Notes under the pieces: model-generated
Seen by the model: the letters and a program-made list of their open reading frames with translations, nothing else
The model's database searches: none
Told to the model about the DNA's origin: nothing
Translations under genes and position numbers: made by a program
Source: Methylobacterium sp. NEAU K
Lineage (GTDB): Bacteria; Pseudomonadota; Alphaproteobacteria; Rhizobiales; Beijerinckiaceae
NCBI RefSeq assembly: GCF_030700285.1
Contig: NZ_JAUYZJ010000018.1
Coordinates: 45,383-109,382 of the forward strand
DNA: 64,000 bases
Reading direction: 5' to 3'
In this document: positions 1 through 8,400 of the stretch, piece by piece
Numbering within the stretch: the stretch's first letter is position 1
Layout of the letters: the number at the start of each line of letters is the position of its first letter

Positions 1-98
1 GATCACCGGGTGACGATCGAAGCGAACGCTCCGGCCCCGGGCGCGTTGAAGCGCGGCGGTGGCGGGCGTGCCCCCCGTTGAGGTACGAGTCCGGCCCG

Positions 99-869
99 AT
101 GAACAGTGCTGCACATCCCGCCCGGTCCGGCCTCGCCCCGGTCCCGGCGCATCCGATCCGGCCGGCGGATCGCGGGCGGACGCCCTACAAGATCGTGAGC
201 TGGAACCTGCTTCGGCGCACCGGCGCGGCGGTGGACGACGTAGCCGCGCTCGTGAGGCAGGAGCAGCCCGACCTGCTGCTGATGCAGGAGGCGACCCGCG
301 GCATCGGGTTCCTGCGGGAGCGGGTCGGCGGCCACTATGCCTGGGCGCCGCTGCCGGGGCGGATCCACGGGCTGGCCATGTGGAGCCCGAAGCCCTGGCA
401 GACGCCGCCGCGGGTGATCGCGCTGCCCTCCGGCGCCCTGGTGCACCGGGTCTGCCAGGTGCTCGATCTGGGCGATTTCGGCGTGGCCAACGTCCACCTG
501 TCGCACGGGCAGATGCTGAACCGCCGCCAGCTGCGCCGGATCGTCAGCGAGCTGCCGCCGCGCGCCGCGGTGCTGGGCGACTACAACATCGTCGGCCCCG
601 CCCTGATCCCGGGCTTCCGCGATGTCGGCCCCCGCCAGCCGACCCACGCCATGGTCGAGGTGCTGCCGCTGCGGCTCGACCGCTGCCTCGCCCGGGGCCT
701 CGTCTGCCACGAGCACGCTGTGCTGCCGCGCGGCCCCTCCGATCACCGGCCGATCGTCGTCCATCTCGGGCCGGCGTCCGAGGCGCACGCGCCCGGCCGC
801 TTCAAAGGTATGGCAGCAGCAGTCGCACGCCTGCGTCGCGCAGACGGACCGGCAGGGACCGCGCGCTGA
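99..869 (+). CDS. Endonuclease/exonuclease/phosphatase (EEP) family protein
   Basis: The 256-aa product has the ordered motifs of the EEP metal-dependent hydrolase fold: VSWNLL with Asn near residue 36, LLMQEATRG with the metal-binding Glu near residue 64, LGDYNIVG near residue 160 and SDHRP near residue 214. The family cleaves phosphodiester or phosphomonoester bonds; the substrate cannot be read from sequence. I see no signal peptide or membrane helix. The ATG at 99 is preferred over an in-frame TTG at 78. The 3' end overlaps the 3' end of the convergent cardiolipin synthase gene by 68 bp. Related proteins often lie beside cardiolipin synthase genes, so a role in phospholipid metabolism is possible but inferred. 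Confidence 0.85.
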   Translation: MNSAAHPARSGLAPVPAHPIRPADRGRTPYKIVSWNLLRRTGAAVDDVAALVRQEQPDLLLMQEATRGIGFLRERVGGHYAWAPLPGRIHGLAMWSPKPWQTPPRVIALPSGALVHRVCQVLDLGDFGVANVHLSHGQMLNRRQLRRIVSELPPRAAVLGDYNIVGPALIPGFRDVGPRQPTHAMVEVLPLRLDRCLARGLVCHEHAVLPRGPSDHRPIVVHLGPASEAHAPGRFKGMAAAVARLRRADGPAGTAR

Positions 870-2238
870 GATCATCCAGGTTCAGGCGCGCCTCCATCTT
901 GCCGCGCATGAACGCGTCGATCTGGGCCGCGAGGTCCGGGTCGATGATCTCGACGTTCAGCTCGAAGTTGAGCCGGAAGCTGCGCATGTCCCAGTTCGCG
1001 CTGCCGACGAAACACCACACGTCGTCGACCACCATCGCCTTCGAGTGGTCGAAGGGCGGCTCGTCGAGCCAGACCCGCACCCCGGCCCGGAGCAGCGATT
1101 CGAGATGCGCCCGGGTGGCCCAGTCGATGAACGGGTGATCGCTCGTCCGCGGGATGATCAGGTCCACCGTGATGCCGCGGATCGCGGCCTGCGCCAGGGC
1201 CCCGGTCACCAGCTCGTCGGGCAGGAAGTAGGGTGTCACGAACCGGACCGTCTGGCGCGCGCAGGCGAGCGCCTGGAGGATGACCTGCTCGATCTTCTCC
1301 ACGTCCGCGTCCGGGCCCGAGGTGACGGCCCGCGCGACGATGTTCCCGACCGGCTCCAGATCGGCGAACCAAGGCTCGGCATCCAGGATCTCGCCGTCGA
1401 CGAAGGCCCAATCCGCCGCGAAGGCGGCGGCCAGCTGCTCGACCACCGGTCCCCGGAGCCGGAAATGCGTGTCGCGGATCGGGTGCTCGGGCTTCAAGGC
1501 GACGCGGTTCGGCTGCGAGATGTTGAGGCCGCCCGTGAAGGCGATGCACCCATCGATGATCAGCAGCTTCTTGTGCGAGCGCAGGTTGAGGAAGGGCATC
1601 CGCCAGGGCAGGGCGGAGTGCATGAACAGCGCCACCGGCACCCCGAGGTCCGTCAGGCGACGATAGACGGGCGCGCGGAAATAGCCCCCTCCGATGCCGT
1701 CGATGATGACGCGGACCTTCACGCCGCGCGCCTTGGCCTCCGCCAGAGCGTCGCAGAATTCGCGGCCGGTGGGATCGTCGCGGAAGATGTAGCTGGACAG
1801 TCCGATGCTGGCCTGGGCCTCGCGGATCGCCGCCAGCATGACCGGATAGGCCGCGTCGCCGTTGCGGAACATCCGCACGTCGTTGCCCGAGAAGGCCGGG
1901 AGGCCGGTGATGCGCCGGATCGCCCGGTCCAGGGGCCAGAGTGCCTCCGGCACCACGGCATCATCGAAGTCCGGAAGCTGCGTCGCGTCGGAGGGCTTCG
2001 TCCGCAGCCTTCGGGCGCGGCGCGAGACGCGGTTGATGCCGAAGATCAGATAGAGGGCCGTGCCGAAGATCGGCGACAGCCAGGCGAGTCCGATCCACCC
2101 GACCGCGACGCTGACCCGGCGCTTGCGCAGCAGGGCGTGCAGGGTGACCCCGACCGCCAGCACGAAGCCGATGAGCGCCACGACATCCGCCCGCAGCAGG
2201 GCGGTCGACTGAACCCATCGATACAGCGCGTCTTCCAA
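802..2238 (-). CDS. cls: Cardiolipin synthase, phospholipase D family
   Basis: This 478-aa membrane enzyme should condense two phosphatidylglycerol molecules into cardiolipin and glycerol. Two hydrophobic segments lie at about residues 17-36 and 45-65, as in the PLDc_N module of ClsA enzymes. Both PLD catalytic HxK motifs are visible: SHKKLLIID near residue 221 and DHSKAMVVDD near residue 396, each followed by a G-(G/S)-x-N element (FTGGLNIS and VGSANWD). Length and architecture match the bacterial ClsA group. The first ATG encodes MEDALYRW and leads directly into the first helix. The gene converges on the EEP hydrolase gene. Confidence 0.93.
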   Translation of the reverse strand: MEDALYRWVQSTALLRADVVALIGFVLAVGVTLHALLRKRRVSVAVGWIGLAWLSPIFGTALYLIFGINRVSRRARRLRTKPSDATQLPDFDDAVVPEALWPLDRAIRRITGLPAFSGNDVRMFRNGDAAYPVMLAAIREAQASIGLSSYIFRDDPTGREFCDALAEAKARGVKVRVIIDGIGGGYFRAPVYRRLTDLGVPVALFMHSALPWRMPFLNLRSHKKLLIIDGCIAFTGGLNISQPNRVALKPEHPIRDTHFRLRGPVVEQLAAAFAADWAFVDGEILDAEPWFADLEPVGNIVARAVTSGPDADVEKIEQVILQALACARQTVRFVTPYFLPDELVTGALAQAAIRGITVDLIIPRTSDHPFIDWATRAHLESLLRAGVRVWLDEPPFDHSKAMVVDDVWCFVGSANWDMRSFRLNFELNVEIIDPDLAAQIDAFMRGKMEARLNLDDLSARSLPVRLRDAGVRLLLPYL

Positions 2239-2318
2239 GATCTCGGCATCCGGTTCGCGTCAGACGGCGCCGGATATACCTGAAGGCAGCGTCGGGGCGC
2301 GGATTTAATCCGTCTTCT

Positions 2319-2618
2319 TCACGGGATACGCGACGGATCCGCGGCACCGATGGGCCGCGCGCAGCGATAGGGGCCGCTGCCGTCCAGTGCCCCGTACAGG
2401 ACGCGGCCGCCGGACGCGATGCAGCGCGCCTTGGCCTCGGCGTAGGGCCGGTGAAAGCTCCAGATCGTGATCATCGGCCCGACCGTCGCGAGGCAGATGC
2501 CGGCGAACAGCAGGGATGCGGCCCAGGTCGCACCGTCCCGCTGCGGGCGCGGCGGCCGGGGCGGCGGCATCGCACCGACGAATGCCAGCGTCAGACCGAA
2601 CAGGTCGATGGTGCTCAT
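2319..2618 (-). CDS. Small hypothetical membrane protein
   Basis: The 99-aa product starts MSTIDLFGLTLAFVGAM, then has a Pro/Arg-rich stretch (PPPRPPRPQRD), a hydrophobic helix (AASLLFAGICLATVGPMITI, residues about 32-51) and a short polar tail with two Cys (ARCIASGG, YRCARP). I do not recognise the family. The tail's Cys spacing could allow a disulfide if it faces the periplasm. The ATG at 2618 is preferred because a longer reading from 2780 would run into the neighbouring crotonase gene. The gene sits between cls and the crotonase on the same strand, with no tight coupling to either. Confidence 0.55.
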   Translation of the reverse strand: MSTIDLFGLTLAFVGAMPPPRPPRPQRDGATWAASLLFAGICLATVGPMITIWSFHRPYAEAKARCIASGGRVLYGALDGSGPYRCARPIGAADPSRIP

Positions 2619-2739
2619 CAGCCGTTCCGCATTGAGGCGCCGAGCCCGGTAGGACCGGGAGATCCTTAATCCTAGGGCAGCGGGGCGCCATAACCTACGC
2701 GAAGCGGGCCAAGGCGCCCTGCGTCGTATCGCGCCTGGG

Positions 2740-3546
2740 TCACGGCTCCCAGCGGGGCGGCCGCTTGCCCAGGAACGCATCGATGCCCTCCTGCGCGTCG
2801 GCCATCATCATGTTCCGGGTCATGACCTCGGCGGTGTATCCGTAGGCCTCCTCCAGGCCCATCTCGATCTGCCGGCCGAACGCCTCCTTGCCGATCGCCA
2901 GCACGCGCCGGGCCTTCGAGGCGATCCGGGCGGCGAGGGCGGAGACCGCACCGTCGAGCGCGCTGGCGGGCACGACGCGGTTGACGAGGCCGATGCGCAG
3001 CGCCTCGGGCGCGTCGATCGGCTCGCCGACGAGCAGCATCTCCAGGGCGGCCTTGCGCGGGACGGCGCGCGACAGGGCGACCATCGGGGTCGAGCAGAAC
3101 AGGCCGATCTGCACGCCCGGCGTGGCGAAGCGGGCATCCTCGGCGCAGATCGCGAGGTCGCAAGTGGCGACGAGCTGGCAACCGGCCGCTGTGGCGATGC
3201 CGTGGACCTGGGCGATCACCGGCTGCGGCAGGCGTGCGATGCTCAGCATCAGGCGGGCACAGGTGCGGAACACAGCCTCGGTTGCTCCCCGGGAGGGATC
3301 AGCGCGCATCTCCTTGAGGTCGTGGCCGGCGCAGAAGGCGGGGCCGGCGCCGCGCAGGACCACGACGCGCACGCCGGGGTCCTGACGAATCGCGTCCAGC
3401 GCCTCCTGGAGCGCACCCATCAGCGCCATCGACAGGGCGTTGCGCGCCTGCGGGCGGTTCAGCGTCAGGATCGCGACGCCATCGGCATCGTGGCGCAGCA
3501 GGACGGGCGCTTCGGCGGGACTTGAGGCGGACAGGACTGCGGACAT
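2740..3546 (-). CDS. Enoyl-CoA hydratase/isomerase (crotonase) family protein, ECHDC3-like
   Basis: The 268-aa protein has the crotonase fold: LNRPQARNALS, the oxyanion-hole segment FCAGHDLKEM, and GIATAAGCQLVATCDLAI. Rat mitochondrial hydratase uses two catalytic glutamates, one in GGGCE and one in QPE. The matching positions here are Gln124 (AAGCQ) and Gly144 (TPGVQIG), so ordinary hydratase chemistry is unlikely. This pattern, with FATPGVQIGLFCSTP, matches my recollection of ECHDC3-type crotonases, whose activity is poorly defined. It may still bind acyl-CoA. The gene lies about 90 bp downstream of an acyl-CoA-synthetase-like fragment on the same strand, which suggests a shared acyl-CoA context. 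Confidence 0.88.
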   Translation of the reverse strand: MSAVLSASSPAEAPVLLRHDADGVAILTLNRPQARNALSMALMGALQEALDAIRQDPGVRVVVLRGAGPAFCAGHDLKEMRADPSRGATEAVFRTCARLMLSIARLPQPVIAQVHGIATAAGCQLVATCDLAICAEDARFATPGVQIGLFCSTPMVALSRAVPRKAALEMLLVGEPIDAPEALRIGLVNRVVPASALDGAVSALAARIASKARRVLAIGKEAFGRQIEMGLEEAYGYTAEVMTRNMMMADAQEGIDAFLGKRPPRWEP

Positions 3547-3636
3547 GCTGGCGTCTCCCGGTGGCGGCCCCGTATTCGTGCGGGGCCAGTCTCGGAGCGA
3601 GACGCTAGCACAGCGACGGAGGTGGGTACGCCACCC

Positions 3637-4119
3637 TCATGCCTGCTCGGCCAGGGCGAAGTCGAGACTCGCGAAGTCGGCGCCCGGCCCGTTCCACCAC
3701 ACCGCGGGGTAGGTCGCGAGCCGGCCCATCACGCCGGCATAGGCATCGGACAGCGCGGTATCGACGATCGCCAGCCCGGCGCCCGACAGGGCAAGGCTGT
3801 CGGCGAGGGCTGCGCCACGCCGGTTGCCGTCGAGGCAGGCGACGCGGATCCCGATTCGGGTGAGGCCGAGGCGGATCCCCTCGGCCTGTCCGAGGTCCCG
3901 CACCAGCAGGGCGACCGCGTCGCCGGCCCGCAGGCCTTCGCCGCAGGCCCAGCGCGCGACGCGGTGCGGGCAGATCGGCGCGGCGGGCGCGCCCTGGACG
4001 GCGCGCGGGTCGTAGGGAGCAGGGCCGGCGGCCCCGCGGAAGCGCCGGTCGGGGTCGCGCGGCGCCGGGGCCGGCACCGGGGCGGACATGTCTGCGGCAG
4101 AGGAGTTCACGCCTAGCAT
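3637..4119 (-). CDS. Stand-alone N-terminal piece of an AMP-binding acyl-CoA synthetase
   Basis: The 160-aa product contains a segment (PHRVARWACGEGLRAGD, then VALLVRDLGQAEGIRLGLTR) that resembles the N-terminal subdomain of long-chain fatty acyl-CoA synthetases. The reading frame stops soon after. The P-loop-like AMP-binding motif (TSGTTGxPK), the adenine-binding region and the catalytic lysine domain are all absent, so it cannot adenylate. It is either a decayed remnant or a small independent protein built from this subdomain. The frame is open throughout, with no premature stop. The start is uncertain: an ATG at 4119 has AGGCGG about 10 nt upstream, and an ATG at 4089 is also possible. Confidence 0.6.
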   Translation of the reverse strand: MLGVNSSAADMSAPVPAPAPRDPDRRFRGAAGPAPYDPRAVQGAPAAPICPHRVARWACGEGLRAGDAVALLVRDLGQAEGIRLGLTRIGIRVACLDGNRRGAALADSLALSGAGLAIVDTALSDAYAGVMGRLATYPAVWWNGPGADFASLDFALAEQA

Positions 4120-4392
4120 ACGCTGCGAACCGCCTGGATCTGGATAAACGGTGGACTTGGCGTGACGCGGGCAGGTTAACACTCTGTCTCACGATCGCTC
4201 ACCATCGGAACACTGGCCCGCTTTCAGGCCTCCGGAGGCCCGGGACTGCGCCTATGCCGAATAGGTCGTGAACGGCGAACAGCACTTTGCATGCAACTTC
4301 GGTCGCATTGGCGGCCGCAACGGGCCGGCCTATGTCCCGCCTGCCCGAGGCGACCCGCGAGAGGTCGCCCATCATTGAGGAAACGAAAACCC

Positions 4393-4794
4393 ATGCGCCA
4401 CGTCGCACCCTTCGCCGCCCTGATGCTCGCGGCCCTGCCGGCGCAGGCGCAGATCCGGAACGCGCCGGCGCCCCGCACCCTCGAATTCGCCGCCTACATC
4501 TTCGCCGCCTCGAACGTCTGCGGCTACCGGATCGGCACGGACGCGTTCGAGGCCCTGCTGGCGAAGCAGAACGTGCGGATCGACGACGTCCAGCCGCGCG
4601 GACCGTTCGGCAACCGCGTGCAGACGATGTTCACGCTCATGTCGAACCAGATGGCCGTCGATCGCGATCAGGCCTGCCTCGCGGTCGCGGGCGAGTACGG
4701 GCCGGAGGGCACGGTCGCACGCAATGTCCTCCTGCCGGCGGGCGCGAATCCGGCAGCCCCCGCCCCGGCGGAACCCGCCAAGCCGGCGCAGTGA
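4393..4794 (+). CDS. Secreted hypothetical protein
   Basis: The 133-aa product begins MRHVAPFAALMLAALPAQAQ, a clear Sec signal peptide with likely cleavage after AQA. The mature part holds two Cys (NVCGYRIG and QACLAV) that could form a disulfide, and ends in an Ala/Pro repeat tail (PAAPAPAEPAKPAQ). The start is well supported by GAGGAAACG ending about 8 nt before the ATG. I do not recognise the family; similar short secreted proteins are common in Methylobacteriaceae. It is convergent with ung, and a strong hairpin separates the two stop codons. Confidence 0.75.
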   Translation: MRHVAPFAALMLAALPAQAQIRNAPAPRTLEFAAYIFAASNVCGYRIGTDAFEALLAKQNVRIDDVQPRGPFGNRVQTMFTLMSNQMAVDRDQACLAVAGEYGPEGTVARNVLLPAGANPAAPAPAEPAKPAQ

Positions 4795-4817
4795 CGGCGA
4801 GCGCGGGCTTGGCCTGC

Positions 4818-4859
4818 GCGTCATCCGCCGAAGCGGCCGCCCGCGCCGGCGGATGACGC
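4818..4859. terminator. Perfect 13-bp inverted repeat between convergent genes
   Basis: The arms GCGTCATCCGCCG (4818-4830) and CGGCGGATGACGC (4847-4859) are exact complements around a 16-nt GC-rich loop. The element lies between the stop codons of the secreted protein gene and ung. No T-tract follows on either strand, so it is either a bidirectional hairpin-type terminator or an intergenic palindromic repeat. Confidence 0.6.
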
Positions 4860-4886
4860 AACATCCGGGATCGCGGGAGAACCGCC

Positions 4887-5585
4887 CTATGACCCGCCGC
4901 CGAGGCGCCACTCGATCGGCCGCCCGCCGTTCTCGGAGAGCCAGCGGTTGGCGCGGCCGAACGGGTCGGACCCCGGGAAGTCCCGGGCGCGGTTGAGCGG
5001 CGAGGGGTGCCCGCTCTCGAAGACGCCGTGGCGTGCCGCGTCGATCAGCGCGGTCCGGGCGCGGGCCTGGGCGCCCCAGAGCAGGAAGACGGCGGGCTCC
5101 GGGCGCGCCGAGACGGCGGCGACCGCCTCGTCGGTGAGCGCCGCCCAGCCGTAGCGCAGATGCGCGCCGGCCTCGCTCGCCTCCACGGTGAGCGCACTGT
5201 TGAGGAGGAGCACGCCCTGCCGGGCCCACGGCGTCAGGTCGCCGCCGGCGGCACGGTCGGAGCCGGCCTCCGCCAGGATGACCCGGAGCGACGCGGGCAG
5301 CCGGCCCGAGCCCACGTACGAGAAGGCGAGGCCGTTGGCGTCGCCCGGCGTGGGGTACGGGTCCTGCCCAAGGATGACGGCGCGGACGGCGGTCAGCGGC
5401 GTCTCGGTCAGCGCGCGGAAGATGTCGGCCGGCGCCGGCAGCACGCGCGCGCCCGCCGCGATCCGGGCGTCGACGCGGGCAGCCACGGTGTCGGCCTCCC
5501 CGTCCGCGAAGAACGGCAGCGCCAGCCACGGCGAACCGGAGGCACGGAAGGTGGCGAGGGCAGCGGTCACGGGCGTGTCGGTCAT
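4887..5585 (-). CDS. ung: Uracil-DNA glycosylase, family 1
   Basis: The enzyme removes uracil from DNA to start base-excision repair. The 232-aa product has the family-1 signatures: the water-activating loop GQDPYP (Asp near residue 74, with P where many enzymes have H), and the DNA-intercalation loop HPSPLN near residue 193. LLLNSALTVE matches the uracil-binding Asn segment. The length is normal. The ATG at 5585 encodes MTDTPVTAALATF; longer in-frame readings run into unrelated intergenic sequence. It is divergent from hemH across a 323-bp spacer. Confidence 0.95.
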   Translation of the reverse strand: MTDTPVTAALATFRASGSPWLALPFFADGEADTVAARVDARIAAGARVLPAPADIFRALTETPLTAVRAVILGQDPYPTPGDANGLAFSYVGSGRLPASLRVILAEAGSDRAAGGDLTPWARQGVLLLNSALTVEASEAGAHLRYGWAALTDEAVAAVSARPEPAVFLLWGAQARARTALIDAARHGVFESGHPSPLNRARDFPGSDPFGRANRWLSENGGRPIEWRLGGGS

Positions 5586-5908
5586 CGGGTCTCGACTTTT
5601 CCAGGGAGGACGGCGGCCTGCGGCGAGATAAGCGGCCCGGCGCCCGGCGCCATTCTGCCGGCGGCTTGCGCCGACCGAGGGCGCCCGCGGTTGCGGGCCG
5701 GGGCCACGGTGATTAGGGAAGGTTGGTCGACCGCGTGCGGCGATATCGGTGCGGCATGTCGCTGCCGGCCTTCGCCGGGCAGTTCCGCACCCTACATGGG
5801 ATCGCATCCGACACCGGGAAGCGTCCGGTCCAGGCCCAAGCGCGTGCGCCGGCTGCCGGGCATCTGAAGCCAGAGGAAGGACTCGGCGCGCGGCGCCGGA
5901 ACGCTGCC
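5586..5908. other. Intergenic region between divergent ung and hemH
   Basis: This 323-bp spacer must carry both promoters. I found no convincing gene and no clear -35/-10 pair. A short palindrome GGTCGACC lies near 5725 and has no assigned role. Confidence 0.4.
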
Positions 5909-6991
5909 ATGAACGAACGCGTCGAACCCGCCGCGCTGGCGGAGAGCCGGCCCCTCGCATCCCGCGCGCCCGCGGCGGACGGCCTTCCGGCCGACCACCC
6001 GAAGGTCGCCTGGGGCCGCGTCGGCGTGCTCCTGATGAACCTCGGCACGCCCGAGGGCACGAGCTACTGGCCGATGCGGCGCTATCTCAAGGAGTTCCTA
6101 TCGGACCGGCGCGTCATCGAGGTACCGCGCCTGATCTGGTGGCCGCTGCTCAACCTGATCATCCTGACCAAGCGCCCGGGGCCGAAGGGCCGCGACTACG
6201 CGAGCGTGTGGAACAACGCGCTGAACGAGGGGCCGCTCAAGACCATCACCCGCGGCCAGAGCGAGCGCCTCCAGGCGGCGATGGGCGATTCCGTCGTGGT
6301 CGACTGGGCGATGCGCTACGGCAAGCCGGAGGTCGCCGGGCGGCTCCAGGCGCTCCTCGACCAGGGCTGCGACCGGATCCTGCTGGTGCCGCTCTACCCG
6401 CAATACGCCGCCGCCACGTCCGCCACCGCCTGCGACCAGGCGTTCCGGGCGCTGATGGACATGCGCTGGCAGCCGACGGTGCGGGTGTCGCCCCCCTACC
6501 ACGACGATCCGGTCTACATCGCCGCGATGGCCGATTCGATTCGCGAAGGCCTCGCCAAGCTCGACTTCGAGCCCGAGGTGATCCTCACCTCCTTCCACGG
6601 GGTGCCGCGGAGCTACCTGCTCAAGGGCGACCCCTACCATTGCCAATGCCTCAAGACCGGGCGGCTGATCCGGGAGGCCCTGGGCCTGTCACCCGAGCGC
6701 ATGAAGGTGACGTTCCAGTCGCGCTTCGGCAACGAGGAATGGCTGAAGCCCTACACCGACGAGACCGTGACGGAACTGGCGAAGTCCGGCGTCAAGCGCA
6801 TGGCGATCGTCGCCCCCGGCTTCACGGCGGATTGCCTGGAGACGCTGGAGGAACTCGACGGCGAGAACCGCCACTATTTCGAGGAGAACGGCGGGGAGCG
6901 CTTCGCCTACATCCCCTGCCTGAACGATTCCGATCTCGGCATGCGGGTGATCGAGCACGTCGTGCGCCGCGAACTCCAGGGCTGGCTCTGA
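5909..6991 (+). CDS. hemH: Ferrochelatase
   Basis: The enzyme inserts Fe(II) into protoporphyrin IX, the last step of protoheme synthesis. The 360-aa product shows the family opening VLLMNLGTPEG, the porphyrin-binding segment with LVPLYPQYAAAT, the catalytic His in SFHGVPRSYL, the run YHCQCLKT, and the metal-site Glu in CLETLEEL. The ATG at 5909 is chosen; it leaves an N-terminal extension of about 35 residues before the catalytic domain. The gene is divergent from ung and is followed 95 bp later by a small membrane-protein gene. Confidence 0.95.
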   Translation: MNERVEPAALAESRPLASRAPAADGLPADHPKVAWGRVGVLLMNLGTPEGTSYWPMRRYLKEFLSDRRVIEVPRLIWWPLLNLIILTKRPGPKGRDYASVWNNALNEGPLKTITRGQSERLQAAMGDSVVVDWAMRYGKPEVAGRLQALLDQGCDRILLVPLYPQYAAATSATACDQAFRALMDMRWQPTVRVSPPYHDDPVYIAAMADSIREGLAKLDFEPEVILTSFHGVPRSYLLKGDPYHCQCLKTGRLIREALGLSPERMKVTFQSRFGNEEWLKPYTDETVTELAKSGVKRMAIVAPGFTADCLETLEELDGENRHYFEENGGERFAYIPCLNDSDLGMRVIEHVVRRELQGWL

Positions 6992-7086
6992 GGGAAAGCG
7001 TCCGGGCGCCGCTTGCGGATGGCCCGGGCCGACCTATCATCCTCCGAAGCTGGACGGTTTCCACGATCCGGCGCCTGGAGGATCAC

Positions 7087-7245
7087 ATGGCGTTCTTCAT
7101 CGGGATCGCATGTCCCTGGCTCCTGATCGCCGTGCTCGATCGGATCGCCGAAGGCCGCCGCACGGCGGAACTCGCCGCTCTCGGGGTCACGGCACCGCCG
7201 CCGCCTGCGAGCTCCGCCTACCTGCATCCCGACCGGCCGTATTGA
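7087..7245 (+). CDS. Small hypothetical membrane protein (52 aa)
   Basis: A strong ribosome-binding site, CTGGAGGATCAC, directly precedes the ATG at 7087. The product starts MAFFIGIACPWLLIAVLDRI, a hydrophobic helix, followed by an Ala-rich region and a Pro-rich tail (TAPPPPASS). The family is not recognised. It is on the same strand as hemH, and no promoter is evident between them. Support rests on the ribosome-binding site and the membrane-like N-terminus. Confidence 0.5.
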   Translation: MAFFIGIACPWLLIAVLDRIAEGRRTAELAALGVTAPPPPASSAYLHPDRPY

Positions 7246-7317
7246 GGGATCGAGGCGACCAAGATCGCCGGTCCTCCAAAGACTCGCGAGTTTCCTGGCC
7301 GTCCGACCCACTCCTGA

Positions 7318-7351
7318 TCATTCCGGGGCCGCGAAGCGGAGCCCGGAATGA
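7318..7351. repeat. REP-like palindrome
   Basis: The arms TCATTCCGGG (7318-7327) and CCCGGAATGA (7342-7351) are exact complements around a 14-nt centre containing GCGAAGCGG. Palindromes of this shape are common intergenic repeats in methylobacteria and bradyrhizobia (recalled, not searched). It lies in the 243-bp gap between the small membrane protein gene and the end of the parvulin gene. Confidence 0.6.
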
Positions 7352-7488
7352 CAACGTATTTTATTCTGCGGGCGTCACGTCACCGGTTGAAGAGCAGATC
7401 TGAGAAACCGTCGCATTTCTCAGAGTAGCCTTCCCCGGCGGTCGCCCTCCCCGAGCCAGAGAGGGGGATGCCGCAGGGTCCTACCCGG

Positions 7489-8400
7489 TCACGGCTTCTT
7501 CGTTTCCGGCGCAGGCTGCGCCGTCGCGGGCGCCGCGTCGGTGCGGTCGATCTTGGCCTGCGAGCGGAGCTTCAGGATCAGGTCCTGCTGCGCCTTGCGG
7601 ATCAGGTGCTGGTCGATCTGCTCCTTCAGCTCGTCGAAGGTCGGCTGCGGCTTGGTGCGCTTCTCCTCGACCTTGATGACGTGCCAGCCGAACTGCGTCT
7701 TGACCGGGTCCGAAACTTGGCCGGGCTTCATCGCAAAGGCGGCGTTGGCGAAATCCGGGACCATCCGTTCCTTGGTGAACCAGCCGAGATCGCCGCCCTC
7801 GGCCTTCGAGCCCGGATCCTTCGAGGTCTCGGCCGCGACCTTGGCGAAATCCTCGCCGCCCTTGATCCGCGTGGCGATGTTCTTCGCGTCGGCCTCGTTG
7901 TCGACCAGGATGTGGCGCGCGTGCACCTCCTCCTCCGGCTTCATGAGCTTGACGGTCTGGTCGTAGACCGCGTGCTCCGCCTCGGGCGTGACTGAGCGCT
8001 TGGCCTCCTGCTCCAGGTAGTCGTCGAGCAGCAGCTTGTCGCGGAAATAGGCGAGCTTGCGCTTGAAGTCCGGCGTGTCGCCGATCTTGGCGGCCTCGGC
8101 GGCCTGCGCGCCGACCCGCAGGTCGACCATGTAGTCGACCAGCAGGGTCTTCTTCTGCGCGTCGTCGACCCCCGGAAGGGACAGGGCCGGGTCGTCGGCC
8201 GCGATCGCGAGATCGCCCTGCGTGATCGGCTTGCCGTTGACGCTGGCGACCACCGTGTCCGGCCCCGGAGCGGCGGCCGGCGTGCTGGCTGCGGGCGTCG
8301 GGGCCGGAGCCTTCTGGGGCGCCTGCGCCAACGCGAATCCGGGCATCGCGAGCATCAGGGCAAGCGCGCTCGCGCGCCGGAGGAGGGCGGTGTTCGGCAT
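7489..8400 (-). CDS. Periplasmic parvulin-type peptidyl-prolyl isomerase
   Basis: The 303-aa product has a signal peptide (ALALMLAMPGFALAQ) and then an Ala/Pro linker. A SurA/PpiC-like N-terminal helical region follows (GKPITQGDLAIAA and DYLEQEAKRSVT). The parvulin domain lies at about residues 155-245, with VHARHILV, GGDLGWFTKERMVPDFANAAF, PGQVSDPVKTQFGWHVI and KVEEKR. It should catalyse prolyl isomerisation and help outer-membrane or periplasmic proteins fold. The C-terminus is Ala/Pro-rich (AAPATAQPAPETKKP). It is divergent from secA, so an export chaperone lies beside the export motor. The ATG at 8400 places the signal peptide correctly. Confidence 0.9.
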   Translation of the reverse strand: MPNTALLRRASALALMLAMPGFALAQAPQKAPAPTPAASTPAAAPGPDTVVASVNGKPITQGDLAIAADDPALSLPGVDDAQKKTLLVDYMVDLRVGAQAAEAAKIGDTPDFKRKLAYFRDKLLLDDYLEQEAKRSVTPEAEHAVYDQTVKLMKPEEEVHARHILVDNEADAKNIATRIKGGEDFAKVAAETSKDPGSKAEGGDLGWFTKERMVPDFANAAFAMKPGQVSDPVKTQFGWHVIKVEEKRTKPQPTFDELKEQIDQHLIRKAQQDLILKLRSQAKIDRTDAAPATAQPAPETKKP

